64,000 bases of DNA, taken from assembly GCF_000774145.1 (NCBI RefSeq), contig NZ_KN322984.1:233435-297434 (forward strand), given 5' to 3'. Within the stretch, counting starts at the first letter, position 1; every line of letters begins with the position of its first letter. The translations under genes were made by a program, and so were the position numbers. This document shows, in pieces, positions 29,091 through 37,240 of this stretch. The notes under the pieces were generated by a model. The model was not told the DNA's origin. It searched no databases and saw nothing but the letters and a program-made list of their open reading frames with translations. The stretch is from Pseudomonas mediterranea CFBP 5447 (GTDB taxonomy: Bacteria > Pseudomonadota > Gammaproteobacteria > Pseudomonadales > Pseudomonadaceae).

Positions 29091-32000
29091 CTACAGCTCC
29101 TGGGCCACGTCAAAACGCGGGCTTTCTCCCCAGTCCGACCCGGCTTGCCGCGCCTTCACCCAGTGCGGGCCAGGCGTCAATGGCTCCCGGGGCGAGCCCG
29201 CCCAAGTGCCGTCGGCCACCGCAAGGTCCGGGGCGATCACCTGCCGGGCATCGAACCAGTGCGACACCTCAACGTGCTTGCCGCTCTCACCGGTGCCTTC
29301 GAAGAACGCCGTACCCGCGAACCAGTGCCCCGCCTCCGGCGTCGTGAAGGTTGGAGCCGCGGACAACAACAGCACCTCATGGGTCGCGCTCCACCCGGAG
29401 CTGTACCCGTCGCATTCCTGCTGCACGATCAATGAATGAGGACCAGCCGGGCGCTCGATAGCCAGGGGCATCGACCAGGTCCGGTTCGCCTGCACCTGCA
29501 CCCTGCCCAACACCGTGTCAGGTGCATCGCTCCAGGCCACTTCGACCCAGTCGCCGGTGTAGCCATGCCCGGAAATCGTCACCGTTGCGCCGAGGTGCTG
29601 CTGCAGTGCCGGCGACTCGATCACCGGGATGGCCGGCACGGCGGTGAAGGCATGGTCGGGGCTGAAATCGGAGTCCTTGTCCTTGAAGAACTGCTTGGCA
29701 CGCAGCGTATAGGTGCCCACCGGCAAGTGCGCGTCATAGAACCAGTAGCCATCGTTGCCTCTGGCCGGCACCCTTGCCAAAGGCTCGTCCGCCCCGTCGA
29801 GCCACAACTCGACGGTCGCGGTGTCCAACCCCGACACTTTGCGGGCATAGCCGTCAATGACCGAAACCCGGGCAATGGCATCGCCCGGCTGCGGATGGTC
29901 GATGGTGGGCGGAAACAAGATCACCTTGAAGCTGACGGGCTCGCTGTCCTCGGAGGGAAAGTCGCCGTATTGCTGGACCGCGTAAACCTTTTGGTCGCCA
30001 AACGCGAGATCCTCGGTAAGGGGCACCGACCATTCGTTGTCGGTGACCTCGGCTTCGCCGAGAAGGGTTTCTGATACAAAATCAAACACGCGCATCAAAG
30101 CCCCAGGGATACCACCCGTGCCCTGGATGATCGGATTGTGGTCCACCTCTTCATCATTCACCGGTGAGGTGATGACCGGCCGTAACACGACGACCTCGAA
30201 CGGTTGGGACACCTCATCCGAGGTCTGGCCGCCGAAGGATTGCGTGACCCTGGCGGTATAAGTGCCGGGCATGAAGGGCTCCTGCCGGGTGAAGCTCCAA
30301 GTGGCACCGTTCACTTGCGCGGCATAGGGGGAGTTCGAGTCCCCATCGAACTGAAGCTGCACCTGCGCACCATTCAGGCAGGTGCCGGAGAAGCGTGGGG
30401 TCAGGCCGTCCTGGCGAACCTCCACGGTGGGGACCGGGGCCCGGATGACGAATTGCTTTGAAGTGGGCTCGGAAGAGAGGTTATTGAACAACTGCCGGGC
30501 TTCGACGGAGTAAGTCCCCGGATTCCAGGCTTCGGTCGCAGCGCTTGACCACCTGTTGTTGGCAACCTCGACAGTCGGCACGGCAGGCGTCGATTCGCCC
30601 ACCCGCAGCACCTCGATCTGCGCCGCAGGTTGTCCCGTCCAACTGTGACCGATACCGGAAAACACAGGTTTGCGGTCCCCGCCAACCTGAACCTCCAAGG
30701 TCGGCGTCGGCACAGGTATCGTGACCGTGAGCCTGTCGCTCCAATCCGAATGAATCCAGGCGGAACCATCGGGGAGTTTTTGCCGGATATCCACCGAGTA
30801 GCTTCCCGGCGGCTGATCGGACCATTCCACCGCCCACTGGCCGCCACTGACGCCCGTGCTGACCTGCGGGTCGTTAACGCCGGTTTTATGGACATCCACC
30901 GTGGCGCCGGCGTGGCCGGCGCCGGAAAATTTCGCCGTGCCGGGCCTGGGGTAGGTGACTTGGATATCAAACAATTTCGGCGGTTTTATCTTGAACGCTC
31001 TAGGCGAACTACGACCCGAGTCCTTCCCGTTCAATGTTTGCAAGGCAGCCAGCGAGGTAGGCCCCGCCGCCACGGTCACGTCTGCACTCCAACTACCATT
31101 GTCCTGCGTGACCAGCGTGTGACCCACACTGGTTTCCGACGGATCGCGATAGACTGTCACCGTTGCACCTTTGAGTGCGTTGTTACCGCTGAGGTTAAAG
31201 GTTTGTGCCTGAATGCTATTGGCGGCGGGACCTGTGATCGCCGGGGCACCTAATACGTTATAGGTAACGGGTGCTGAAACGACTCGGGGGAAACCTGTTA
31301 ACTCGAATATCGCCACCACTGCGACAGGTCCACTGGGTAGTGCAACATTTAAAGGCGACGCCCAACTATCGTTTGCCCCTATAGTCGTTTCTGCTGCCAG
31401 TTGAAAACTTTGATTGTCTCTCTTGACCACTTTTACTTTGCTACCGGGGGCACCGAATCCACGGAAGCTATCACCGGTGACCATAACGGTATTGGCGTCG
31501 GGTGCAGAGATATAGGCGAGAAAGATATGCTGACCAAGTGAATTTTCGGACGGTTTGCCGCTTACCACCTGATAAGCGTCAATCGTCATGTGTCGTCCAT
31601 CGGGCGTGAGATTGACAGTCGCATTCCATATTCCGCCAAACGTCACTCTTGCCTCGGACGGGTCAGCGCTGACACTGGTGCGGACAAACACCGCCGCACC
31701 ATGGGCGTATAAAGCGCCCCCCCCGGTAACGACTACGCTACGGGCGCTAACATTTCTGATTGGATCGATAAATGGCGCAGGGACAATGTGCTCCACCCTT
31801 ACTTGCCCCGTCATACTGACGTCGCCCACATTTTTTCTGTCGTATATGAAGTTGAAGTGTATAACCGCATCCTTAGCATTACCCGCTACAGAACGCGAAT
31901 GGACAAACGAATGCCACTCGTCATCTTGGGTCGCATTTTTCGTTAGTTCATCCCAACCCGTATCGCCCGCACCGTCCGAAACAAGCTTGAGTTTGATATT

Positions 32001-32222
32001 CCCCTCGTTTCGGCCGTTGCCGCTTGCCCGAAATCGCTGTGTCTCTACAGTGAATAACCTACCGGTAGGAAACCATGTGTACTCCACTTCGAGGTCTGCC
32101 CAATAACCATCCTTTGCAGCCCTTATGGTCTTTGTCCCATGAGACTCACCCGTTTCAATGACGCCCTCCTTCTGTACCGCAGGTTCGAGGCCGTTCTGTT
32201 CGGAATCGTCGTCAGTGGTCAT
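29091..32222 (-). CDS. Ig-like-repeat protein, first gene of the TcA operon
   Basis: A 1043-aa protein with a very acidic start (MTTDDDSEQNGLEP), no signal peptide and no TM helix. The N-terminal 170 residues are a distinct domain (ADLEVEYTWFPTGRLFTVE). From about 320 onward come seven or eight tandem beta units of about 85-100 aa sharing the pattern FSGxGxxG...V...NxxWS...PGTYSVxARQ (for example NNRWSSAATEAWNPGTYSVEARQ, and NGATWSFTRQEPFMPGTYTARV). These resemble the bacterial Ig-like modules of large adhesins. It is 36 bp upstream of the TccA-like gene on the same strand and probably heads the four-gene operon. The first 800 or so coding bases are visibly less GC-rich than the neighbourhood. 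Role unknown; a binding or adhesin-like accessory is the likeliest guess. Confidence 0.8.
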   Translation of the reverse strand: MTTDDDSEQNGLEPAVQKEGVIETGESHGTKTIRAAKDGYWADLEVEYTWFPTGRLFTVETQRFRASGNGRNEGNIKLKLVSDGAGDTGWDELTKNATQDDEWHSFVHSRSVAGNAKDAVIHFNFIYDRKNVGDVSMTGQVRVEHIVPAPFIDPIRNVSARSVVVTGGGALYAHGAAVFVRTSVSADPSEARVTFGGIWNATVNLTPDGRHMTIDAYQVVSGKPSENSLGQHIFLAYISAPDANTVMVTGDSFRGFGAPGSKVKVVKRDNQSFQLAAETTIGANDSWASPLNVALPSGPVAVVAIFELTGFPRVVSAPVTYNVLGAPAITGPAANSIQAQTFNLSGNNALKGATVTVYRDPSETSVGHTLVTQDNGSWSADVTVAAGPTSLAALQTLNGKDSGRSSPRAFKIKPPKLFDIQVTYPRPGTAKFSGAGHAGATVDVHKTGVNDPQVSTGVSGGQWAVEWSDQPPGSYSVDIRQKLPDGSAWIHSDWSDRLTVTIPVPTPTLEVQVGGDRKPVFSGIGHSWTGQPAAQIEVLRVGESTPAVPTVEVANNRWSSAATEAWNPGTYSVEARQLFNNLSSEPTSKQFVIRAPVPTVEVRQDGLTPRFSGTCLNGAQVQLQFDGDSNSPYAAQVNGATWSFTRQEPFMPGTYTARVTQSFGGQTSDEVSQPFEVVVLRPVITSPVNDEEVDHNPIIQGTGGIPGALMRVFDFVSETLLGEAEVTDNEWSVPLTEDLAFGDQKVYAVQQYGDFPSEDSEPVSFKVILFPPTIDHPQPGDAIARVSVIDGYARKVSGLDTATVELWLDGADEPLARVPARGNDGYWFYDAHLPVGTYTLRAKQFFKDKDSDFSPDHAFTAVPAIPVIESPALQQHLGATVTISGHGYTGDWVEVAWSDAPDTVLGRVQVQANRTWSMPLAIERPAGPHSLIVQQECDGYSSGWSATHEVLLLSAAPTFTTPEAGHWFAGTAFFEGTGESGKHVEVSHWFDARQVIAPDLAVADGTWAGSPREPLTPGPHWVKARQAGSDWGESPRFDVAQEL

Positions 32223-32309
32223 GTCTCACTCCCAAGAAAAATGGCGATGGATAGCAATCGCAGAACGGGCTCTGGGGAAGTAGTGAATGACAAACCCGTC
32301 GTGGCTGGC

Positions 32310-32327
32310 ACCTGTCAGGTTCGACAG
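32310..32327 (-). promoter_or_regulatory. Putative Tc operator, TcA operon copy
   Basis: Read on the minus strand this is CTGTCGAACCTGACAGGT, with inverted arms CTGTC and GACAG six bases apart. It lies 87 bp upstream of the first gene of the TcA operon. Sixteen of 18 bases match the element upstream of the TcB gene, and the spacing is similar, so it is a candidate binding site for a shared regulator. I do not recognise the regulator. Confidence 0.55.
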
Positions 32328-32480
32328 TGACGACGAGTGGTGGGACGTGGTGTCAGACATGGATCGGGATGACTACAGCGCCTTGCGCAACGGACTACAG
32401 ATCCGCGAGAATCCGCCGGCTTGTGTGCTTTGGCCTTGCCCCGTAACTTGATTCGCGTCGCTGATATCCAGCGGTCGGGT

Positions 32481-32612
32481 TTAGTCGCCCAGTGGTAAAA
32501 GTGGTGTGCACAAGCGTCATCCAGTCGGGTTCCCCTATCCCCGCACTTGATGGTGGCTGTTCGCAGGGCGCCCTCGGGCGCGCCGGGCTTCGCTTTTCCA
32601 CCGGTCGACTAA
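32481..32612. repeat. Element bounded by 20-bp imperfect inverted repeats (MITE-like)
   Basis: The left arm (32481-32501) begins TTAGTCG and continues CCCAGTGG. The right arm (32593-32612) is its complement with two mismatches and one extra base. The 132-bp element contains a GC-rich hairpin near CGCCCTCGGGCGCG. It lies in the 457-bp gap between the TcA operon and the DUF6124 gene, and I recall similar sequence in other Pseudomonas genomes, often called as a spurious short protein. Together with the operator and leader hairpin it accounts for most of this gap. Confidence 0.5.
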
Positions 32613-32625
32613 CCTGCGTCCAGCC

Positions 32626-32656
32626 GCCACCCCTCGTTTAGTCGCGAATGGGTGGC
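32626..32656 (+). promoter_or_regulatory. Leader hairpin upstream of the DUF6124 gene
   Basis: GCCACCC (32626-32632) pairs with GGGTGGC (32650-32656) across 17 bases that include TTTAGTCGCGAA. It ends 23 bp before the start codon and just ahead of GGAAAAG, so it would sit in the mRNA leader next to the ribosome site. A role in translation or stability control is possible but untested. Confidence 0.45.
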
Positions 32657-32679
32657 AGCCCCATCATGGAAAAGTGAAT

Positions 32680-33048
32680 ATGATCAAACCAACACCCAAT
32701 CCCCCGCACACCGACCCACTGTCTCCCCACGAAACCCTCGACCCCGCCAGGCTCGACCAGGCCGCTCAAAGAGCCCTGGACTACTACCTCAAGCCCGACA
32801 ACGGCCAACCCGACCCGAAAACCGCCAAACACCTGGACTACTTCATCGTCGCCCCCGACGCTGACCCCGAAGGCATGCTCGCGCACACCTACGAAACCTT
32901 CTGCTCGGTGAGCACGCTGATTCTGGATTTATCGGAAGACCTGGAAGGCGCCCCGCGCAACCTGGCCTTGGCGATTCACCAGATGGGCGAGATGGGGGTG
33001 TTGTTGCTGGAGAGGCTGCTGGACGGCGAAGAGAAGATCCAGCGCTGA
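32680..33048 (+). CDS. DUF6124 family protein
   Basis: A 122-aa protein of a Pseudomonas-specific, multi-copy small family. It begins MIKPTPNPPHTDPLSPHETLD, has a central FIVAPDADPEGMLAHTYETFCSVSTLILDLSEDLEG, and ends in a helix (MGEMGVLLLERLL). There are no TM or catalytic motifs. A GTG at 32674 also begins the frame but is only three bases from the GGA, so ATG 32680 is preferred. Function is unknown to me. Confidence 0.8.
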   Translation: MIKPTPNPPHTDPLSPHETLDPARLDQAAQRALDYYLKPDNGQPDPKTAKHLDYFIVAPDADPEGMLAHTYETFCSVSTLILDLSEDLEGAPRNLALAIHQMGEMGVLLLERLLDGEEKIQR

Positions 33049-33108
33049 AGAGACCGTGAGGTCGCGACGCTCGAATGCCCTGTGAAGCACAGGGTTGATG
33101 CAGAACCT

Positions 33109-33195
33109 GTGGGAGCGAGCCTGCTCGCGAAGACGACGGCATATTCAATATTAATGTGACTGGCCGACCGCTATCGCGAGCAGGCTCGCTCCCAC
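33109..33195. repeat. REP-like inverted pair (GTGGGAGCGAGC family)
   Basis: One copy of GTGGGAGCGAGCCTGCTCGC at the left faces its complement at the right across about 40 bases of unique AT-rich DNA. It lies between the DUF6124 and PilZ genes and occupies most of that 225-bp gap. Confidence 0.85.
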
Positions 33196-33273
33196 AGCGG
33201 ATCGGGCTCAGCCTGATCTTGTCCCTCTCCCGTCACTGGCTTGAAGTAAACCTGCAAAAAAAGTCAGGCATCC

Positions 33274-33633
33274 TCAAGCCGAAGCCGGCAGTGAGTGGAA
33301 ACTGAAATATTGCTGCAGCGCGCTGACCAGTTGTCCGTATTCCGGCGGCGCCCCATGGAGGCTGAAGCCAGCGTCGAAATGCTGTGGCGTCACGTCTTCA
33401 TGACACCACAGGCAGGTAGCCTTCAACTTGATATCCCTCTGCGGCCCTTCATCGGCGGGAATTTTCAGGTGCAGCTCAAAGTCTGCGCCGACCATCAACG
33501 GCAACGTGCTGATCAGCATCAGGCCATGTTCAGAAACGTTTCCCAGATAACCAATAAGCCTGTCGTTGACGCCGTTGAACACTTTCAAGAAGCACGGCAG
33601 ATCCTGCCGATCGATTCGACGCTTTTTGTACAT
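33274..33633 (-). CDS. PilZ domain c-di-GMP receptor
   Basis: A 119-aa stand-alone PilZ protein. Both c-di-GMP contact motifs are intact: RxxxR in KKRRIDRQ at the N-terminus and (D/N)xSxxG as NVSEHG near residue 32. It therefore probably binds c-di-GMP and acts as a small cytosolic adaptor. From memory, a PilZ protein (PA4324) lies at the matching place upstream of pykA in P. aeruginosa. A SadC-like c-di-GMP synthase is encoded 4 kb away. The 272-bp gap to the lipoprotein gene holds nothing I can name. Confidence 0.93.
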   Translation of the reverse strand: MYKKRRIDRQDLPCFLKVFNGVNDRLIGYLGNVSEHGLMLISTLPLMVGADFELHLKIPADEGPQRDIKLKATCLWCHEDVTPQHFDAGFSLHGAPPEYGQLVSALQQYFSFHSLPASA

Positions 33634-33905
33634 GTCTTGTATCGCTTTTTCCCAGCCCCAAACAGGGGCCTACCCAATGCTTCGGAACGAGCCCAAGCGA
33701 GCCCGCTCTCCCCGATCCCGGTGCCAGACGCTTGCAAGCGTCTTGAGCCTGTTCCTGCCGGTCACAGGTGTTGCCTCGCAATTAGAGAACCTGCTCTAGC
33801 CACGAGTTGTACAAATATAGCTCAAGCTTGGACAGAAGCCAGTCCGCAGCGATGCCGCTCCTCGGCTGGGAAATATTCCCGGATGCGGCGTCGCTGCGGT
33901 GGCGA

Positions 33906-34280
33906 TCAGAATGCAGTCGGGCGGATCGCCGTGGCACTGCGGGTCGGGTAGTGTCCCAGGCTTTCGAGGGTCTCGAGCCGGGCACGGGCGCGGAAGGCGT
34001 ATTCGCTGGTGGGGTATTGGGCGATGATGAACTGGTAGGTCTGCGCTGCGTCGACGAACAGCTTCTGCCGCTCCAGGCACTGGCCGCGCAGCATCGAGAC
34101 TTCCGGCTGCATATAGCGGCGGGCACGGCTGGCGCGGTCGACTTGGGACAGTTCGAGCATTACCTGGTCGCAATTGCCGCGGTCATAGGCCTTGTAGGCC
34201 AGGTTCATGTGGTGGTTCATCGACCACCGGGTGCAGCCCGTGATGCTCAGGGCCAGGGCAATAAAAAGCACGAATCGCAT
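33906..34280 (-). CDS. Small TPR-like lipoprotein
   Basis: A 124-aa lipoprotein. The signal peptide MRFVLFIALALSITGC has a lipobox with Cys at residue 16. The mature part has TPR-like helices (NLAYKAYDRGNCDQVMLELSQVD and LFVDAAQTYQFIIAQYPTSEYAFRARARL, the classic tetratricopeptide pattern). The residue after Cys is Thr, so outer-membrane sorting is likely. The frame opens 18 codons upstream, but GGAGAAC precedes ATG 34280. It lies divergent from pyk. Probably a scaffold protein; partner unknown. Confidence 0.85.
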   Translation of the reverse strand: MRFVLFIALALSITGCTRWSMNHHMNLAYKAYDRGNCDQVMLELSQVDRASRARRYMQPEVSMLRGQCLERQKLFVDAAQTYQFIIAQYPTSEYAFRARARLETLESLGHYPTRSATAIRPTAF

Positions 34281-34360
34281 GGGAAGGTTCTCCTGTCTTG
34301 AGCGCTGTATCGGCCTCCCCGTGGAAATCTTCAACCCTATATAGCGCCGAGCTTGCTCTT

Positions 34361-34388
34361 GTGGCGAGGGGATTTATCCCCTCGCCAC
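34361..34388. repeat. Perfect short palindrome of the GTGGCGAGGGG family
   Basis: GTGGCGAGGGGATTTA runs directly into its complement TCCCCTCGCCAC, with no inner hairpins or loop. It looks like a collapsed form of the 90-140-bp repeats elsewhere in the window. It sits in the divergent gap between the lipoprotein and pyk genes. Confidence 0.75.
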
Positions 34389-34551
34389 AGATGCATTCTC
34401 ATGGCCACAAGAGTGATCCAGGCCAAAGAGGCGTGAAAATCTTCGGGAATGTTCACTTCGAAAAAGAAACGAATAAGTAGTGCATATGAACAATGACTAC
34501 ACCCAAAGACCATAGTAGCCTTCGCTGGCGCTTGAACCTGAGGAGTCTTGC

Positions 34552-36003
34552 ATGTCCGTCCGTCGCACCAAAATCGTCGCTACCCTTGGCCCGGCCAGTC
34601 ATTCGCCGGAAGTTCTCGAACAGCTGATTCTGGCTGGCCTGGACGTTGCCCGCCTGAACTTTTCCCACGGTACCCCCGACGAGCACAAGGCTCGTGCCAA
34701 GCTGGTGCGCGACCTCGCCGCCAAGCACGGCCGCTTCGTTGCCCTGCTGGGCGACCTGCAAGGCCCCAAGATCCGTATCGCCAAATTCGCCAACAAGCGC
34801 ATCGAGCTGAAGATCGGTGACACCTTCACCTTCTCCACCAGCCATCCGCTGACCGAGGGCAACCAGCAGGTGGTCGGCATCGACTATCCGGACCTGGTCA
34901 AGGACTGCGGCGTGGGCGACGAGCTGCTGCTCGACGACGGTCGCGTGGTCATGCGCGTCGACACCGCCACCGCCACCGAACTGGTCTGCACCGTGACCAT
35001 CGGCGGCCCGCTGTCGGACCATAAAGGCATCAACCGTCGCGGCGGCGGCCTGACGGCACCGGCCCTGACCGACAAGGACAAGGCCGACATCAAGCTGGCC
35101 GCGGAAATGGAAGTCGACTACCTGGCCGTGTCCTTCCCCCGCGACGCCGCCGACATGGAATACGCCCGTCAACTGCGCGACGAAGCCGGCGGTACCGCCT
35201 GGCTGGTGGCGAAGATCGAACGCGCCGAAGCCGTGGCCGACGACGAAACCCTCGACGGCCTGATCAAGGCGTCCGACGCCGTGATGGTGGCCCGTGGCGA
35301 CCTCGGTGTGGAAATCGGCGATGCCGAGCTGGTGGGCATCCAGAAGAAGATCATCCTGCACGCACGCCGCCACAATAAAGCGGTGATCGTGGCGACCCAG
35401 ATGATGGAGTCGATGATCCAGAACCCGATGCCGACCCGCGCCGAAGTGTCCGACGTAGCCAACGCCGTGCTTGACTACACCGACGCCGTGATGCTCTCGG
35501 CCGAAAGCGCCGCCGGCCAATACCCGCTCGAAGCGGTGCAGGCCATGGCACGCATCTGTGTGGGCGCCGAGAAACACCCTACCGGCAAGACCTCCAGCCA
35601 TCGCATCGGCAAGACGTTCGAGCGCTGCGACGAGAGCATCGCCCTGGCGACGATGTACACCGCCAACCACTTCCCGGGCGTGAAGGCGATCATCGCCCTG
35701 ACCGAAAGCGGCTACACGCCGCTGATCATGTCGCGCATCCGCTCTTCGGTGCCGATCTACGCGTTCTCCCCCCACCGCGAAACCCAGGCCCGTGCCGCCA
35801 TGTTCCGTGGCGTCTACACCGTGCCGTTCGACCCGGCCGCCCTGCAACCGGGCGAAGTCAGCCAGGCGGCGGTGGATGAGTTGGTCAAGCGCGGCGTAGT
35901 GCAGACCGGCGACTGGGTGATCCTGACCAAGGGCGACAGCTACCACACCATCGGCGGTACCAACGGGATGAAAATCCTCCACGTCGGCGACCCGATGGTC
36001 TGA
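34552..36003 (+). CDS. pykA: Pyruvate kinase
   Basis: The enzyme turns phosphoenolpyruvate and ADP into pyruvate and ATP, the last glycolytic step. The 483-aa length fits type II (PykA; 480 aa in E. coli). Motifs in order: TKIVATLGPAS at the N-terminus, ARLNFSHGTPDEH, the active-site KIERAEAV with catalytic Lys, MVARGDLGVEIG, and VIVATQMMESMIQNPMPTRAEVSDVANAV, then the C-terminal regulatory domain. GAGGAG precedes ATG 34552 and an intrinsic terminator follows. The neighbours (lipoprotein, PilZ, ferredoxin reductase, GGDEF, fumarase) match the P. aeruginosa pykA region. Confidence 0.97.
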   Translation: MSVRRTKIVATLGPASHSPEVLEQLILAGLDVARLNFSHGTPDEHKARAKLVRDLAAKHGRFVALLGDLQGPKIRIAKFANKRIELKIGDTFTFSTSHPLTEGNQQVVGIDYPDLVKDCGVGDELLLDDGRVVMRVDTATATELVCTVTIGGPLSDHKGINRRGGGLTAPALTDKDKADIKLAAEMEVDYLAVSFPRDAADMEYARQLRDEAGGTAWLVAKIERAEAVADDETLDGLIKASDAVMVARGDLGVEIGDAELVGIQKKIILHARRHNKAVIVATQMMESMIQNPMPTRAEVSDVANAVLDYTDAVMLSAESAAGQYPLEAVQAMARICVGAEKHPTGKTSSHRIGKTFERCDESIALATMYTANHFPGVKAIIALTESGYTPLIMSRIRSSVPIYAFSPHRETQARAAMFRGVYTVPFDPAALQPGEVSQAAVDELVKRGVVQTGDWVILTKGDSYHTIGGTNGMKILHVGDPMV

Positions 36004-36020
36004 GTGCTCATCTGAAAGAC

Positions 36021-36054
36021 AAAAGCCCTGCCATGTGAATGGCGGGGCTTTTTT
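36021..36054 (+). terminator. Intrinsic terminator of pykA
   Basis: AAAAGCCCTGCCAT pairs with ATGGCGGGGCTTTT (one T-G wobble) around GTGA, followed by more Ts. It begins 18 bp after the pykA stop. Confidence 0.92.
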
Positions 36055-36074
36055 GTTTTGCCTGGGCGGACGCC

Positions 36075-36283
36075 ATCGCGAGCAGGCTCGCTCCCACAGT
36101 GGATCTGCGGTGTACGCAGCATCTACAGACATCACCCGACCCTGTGGGAGCCGGGCTTGCCCGCGATGGCGGCGGTACATTCAACCTCTGAGTGACTGAT
36201 TCACCGCTTTCGCGAGCAAGCCCGCTCCCACAGTGGATCTGCGGAATACCACAAGCCCCTGTGGGAGCGAGCCTGCTCGCGAT
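36075..36283. repeat. Cluster of four REP-like units (two inverted pairs)
   Basis: Four copies of the GTGGGAG(C/C)GxGCxTGCxCGC core, at about 36075-36100, 36142-36166, 36208-36231 and 36259-36283, alternate in orientation. The middle two are the GGGCTTGC variant and the outer two the GAGCCTGC variant. Together they fill the gap between the converging pykA and ferredoxin reductase genes. Confidence 0.85.
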
Positions 36284-36292
36284 AGCGGTGGC

Positions 36293-37240
36293 TCAGCCCC
36301 CGCCACCCTCACGGGTAAGAAACACATCCGCCAGCAACTGATTACGCGGCAAGCCGGCCAGGTAGAGGCGTTTGGCGAAGGCCTCGACCCGTTCGGGGTG
36401 GCCGCAGGCCAGGGCCTGGGTTTGTCGGGAGACCAGCCGCAGCTGCGCCAACGCTGCAGGGGCCTCGACCGAGGTCAGCAGTTGGACGCTGAGTTGCGGG
36501 TACTTGGCGGCCAGCGCCGCCAAGGGTTTGCCCAGGTAATGACCGCTGGCGTCATGGGCGACATGCATGAGGTGAATCGGCCCTCGATGCTGCTGGCGCA
36601 AGGCTTCGCGCAGGATGCCGAACAACGGCCCCAGCCCGGTACCGGCGGCCAGCAGCCACAGCGGCCGGTCGTGCCAGGCGGGATCGTAATGCAGCGCACC
36701 ACCGCGCAGTTCACCCAGGCGGATAGGCTCCCCCACGTTCAGGGAGCGAGCCCGGTCGACAAATTGCCCGGGCTGGCAGCAATCGAGGTGAAACTCCAGG
36801 AAACGGTCTTCCTCCGGCAGGCTCGCCAGGGAATAGGGCCGGGCGACATCGCCGAGCCACAGCACCAGGTGTTGCCCGGCCTGATAACGCAGCGCCCGTT
36901 CAGGAGTGACGCGCAAACGCAGCACGTCGGGGCCCAACCAGTCCGCCGCCACTACCTGAGCCGCCTGGCCGTCGCGTTGCGGGTCGAACGTGTGGACCTG
37001 CACATCCTCGACCACCTGGCATTGGCAGGCCAGCCGCCAGCCCTTATCACGCTGCGTCGGGCTCAAGGCATCGGGCCGAGCATCGCGCACATCGCCGCCG
37101 GTGCATTGCACCAGGCAGGCATGGCAACTGCCGGCGCGGCAACTGTAGGGCACCGGCACCCCGGACTGATTCAACGCGTCCAGCAGGTTACTGCCGGGCG
37201 CGACGGTCCATTGCCGGCCGGCGACCGTCAGCTCAGGCAT
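36293..37240 (-). CDS. [2Fe-2S] ferredoxin-NAD(P)H reductase
   Basis: A 315-aa electron-transfer flavoprotein. An N-terminal plant-type [2Fe-2S] domain (1-90) has Cys ligands in PYSCRAGSCHAC and LACQC. An FAD-binding beta-barrel follows (RPYSLASLPEEDRFLEFHLD near residue 140), then the NAD(P)-binding domain (WLLAAGTGLGPLFGILREAL). This is the domain order of phenol hydroxylase and CDP-deoxyglucose reductase components. No oxygenase gene is adjacent, so its redox partner is unknown. Of two nearby ATGs, 37240 has GGGAG seven bases upstream. It overlaps the end of the GGDEF gene by 8 bp, and P. aeruginosa keeps the same pair. Confidence 0.92.
   Translation of the reverse strand: MPELTVAGRQWTVAPGSNLLDALNQSGVPVPYSCRAGSCHACLVQCTGGDVRDARPDALSPTQRDKGWRLACQCQVVEDVQVHTFDPQRDGQAAQVVAADWLGPDVLRLRVTPERALRYQAGQHLVLWLGDVARPYSLASLPEEDRFLEFHLDCCQPGQFVDRARSLNVGEPIRLGELRGGALHYDPAWHDRPLWLLAAGTGLGPLFGILREALRQQHRGPIHLMHVAHDASGHYLGKPLAALAAKYPQLSVQLLTSVEAPAALAQLRLVSRQTQALACGHPERVEAFAKRLYLAGLPRNQLLADVFLTREGGGG

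Noticed and set aside
17206..32222. Prophage or contractile-tail system
   Set aside because: No sheath, tube, baseplate or integrase genes; the TcA, TcB and TcC signatures explain the region.
32395..32601. 68-codon minus-strand frame starting MEKRSPARPRAPCEQPPSS
   Set aside because: It lies across the inverted-repeat element; I believe such calls recur in Pseudomonas because the DNA element recurs, not because a protein is made.
34453..36180. 575-codon open frame antisense to pykA
   Set aside because: Shadow of the high-GC pykA gene: low-complexity Gly/Val/His composition, no ribosome site, and pykA itself has all family motifs.
36075..36283. REP cluster as a CRISPR array
   Set aside because: Units alternate orientation, spacing is uneven and no cas genes are present.
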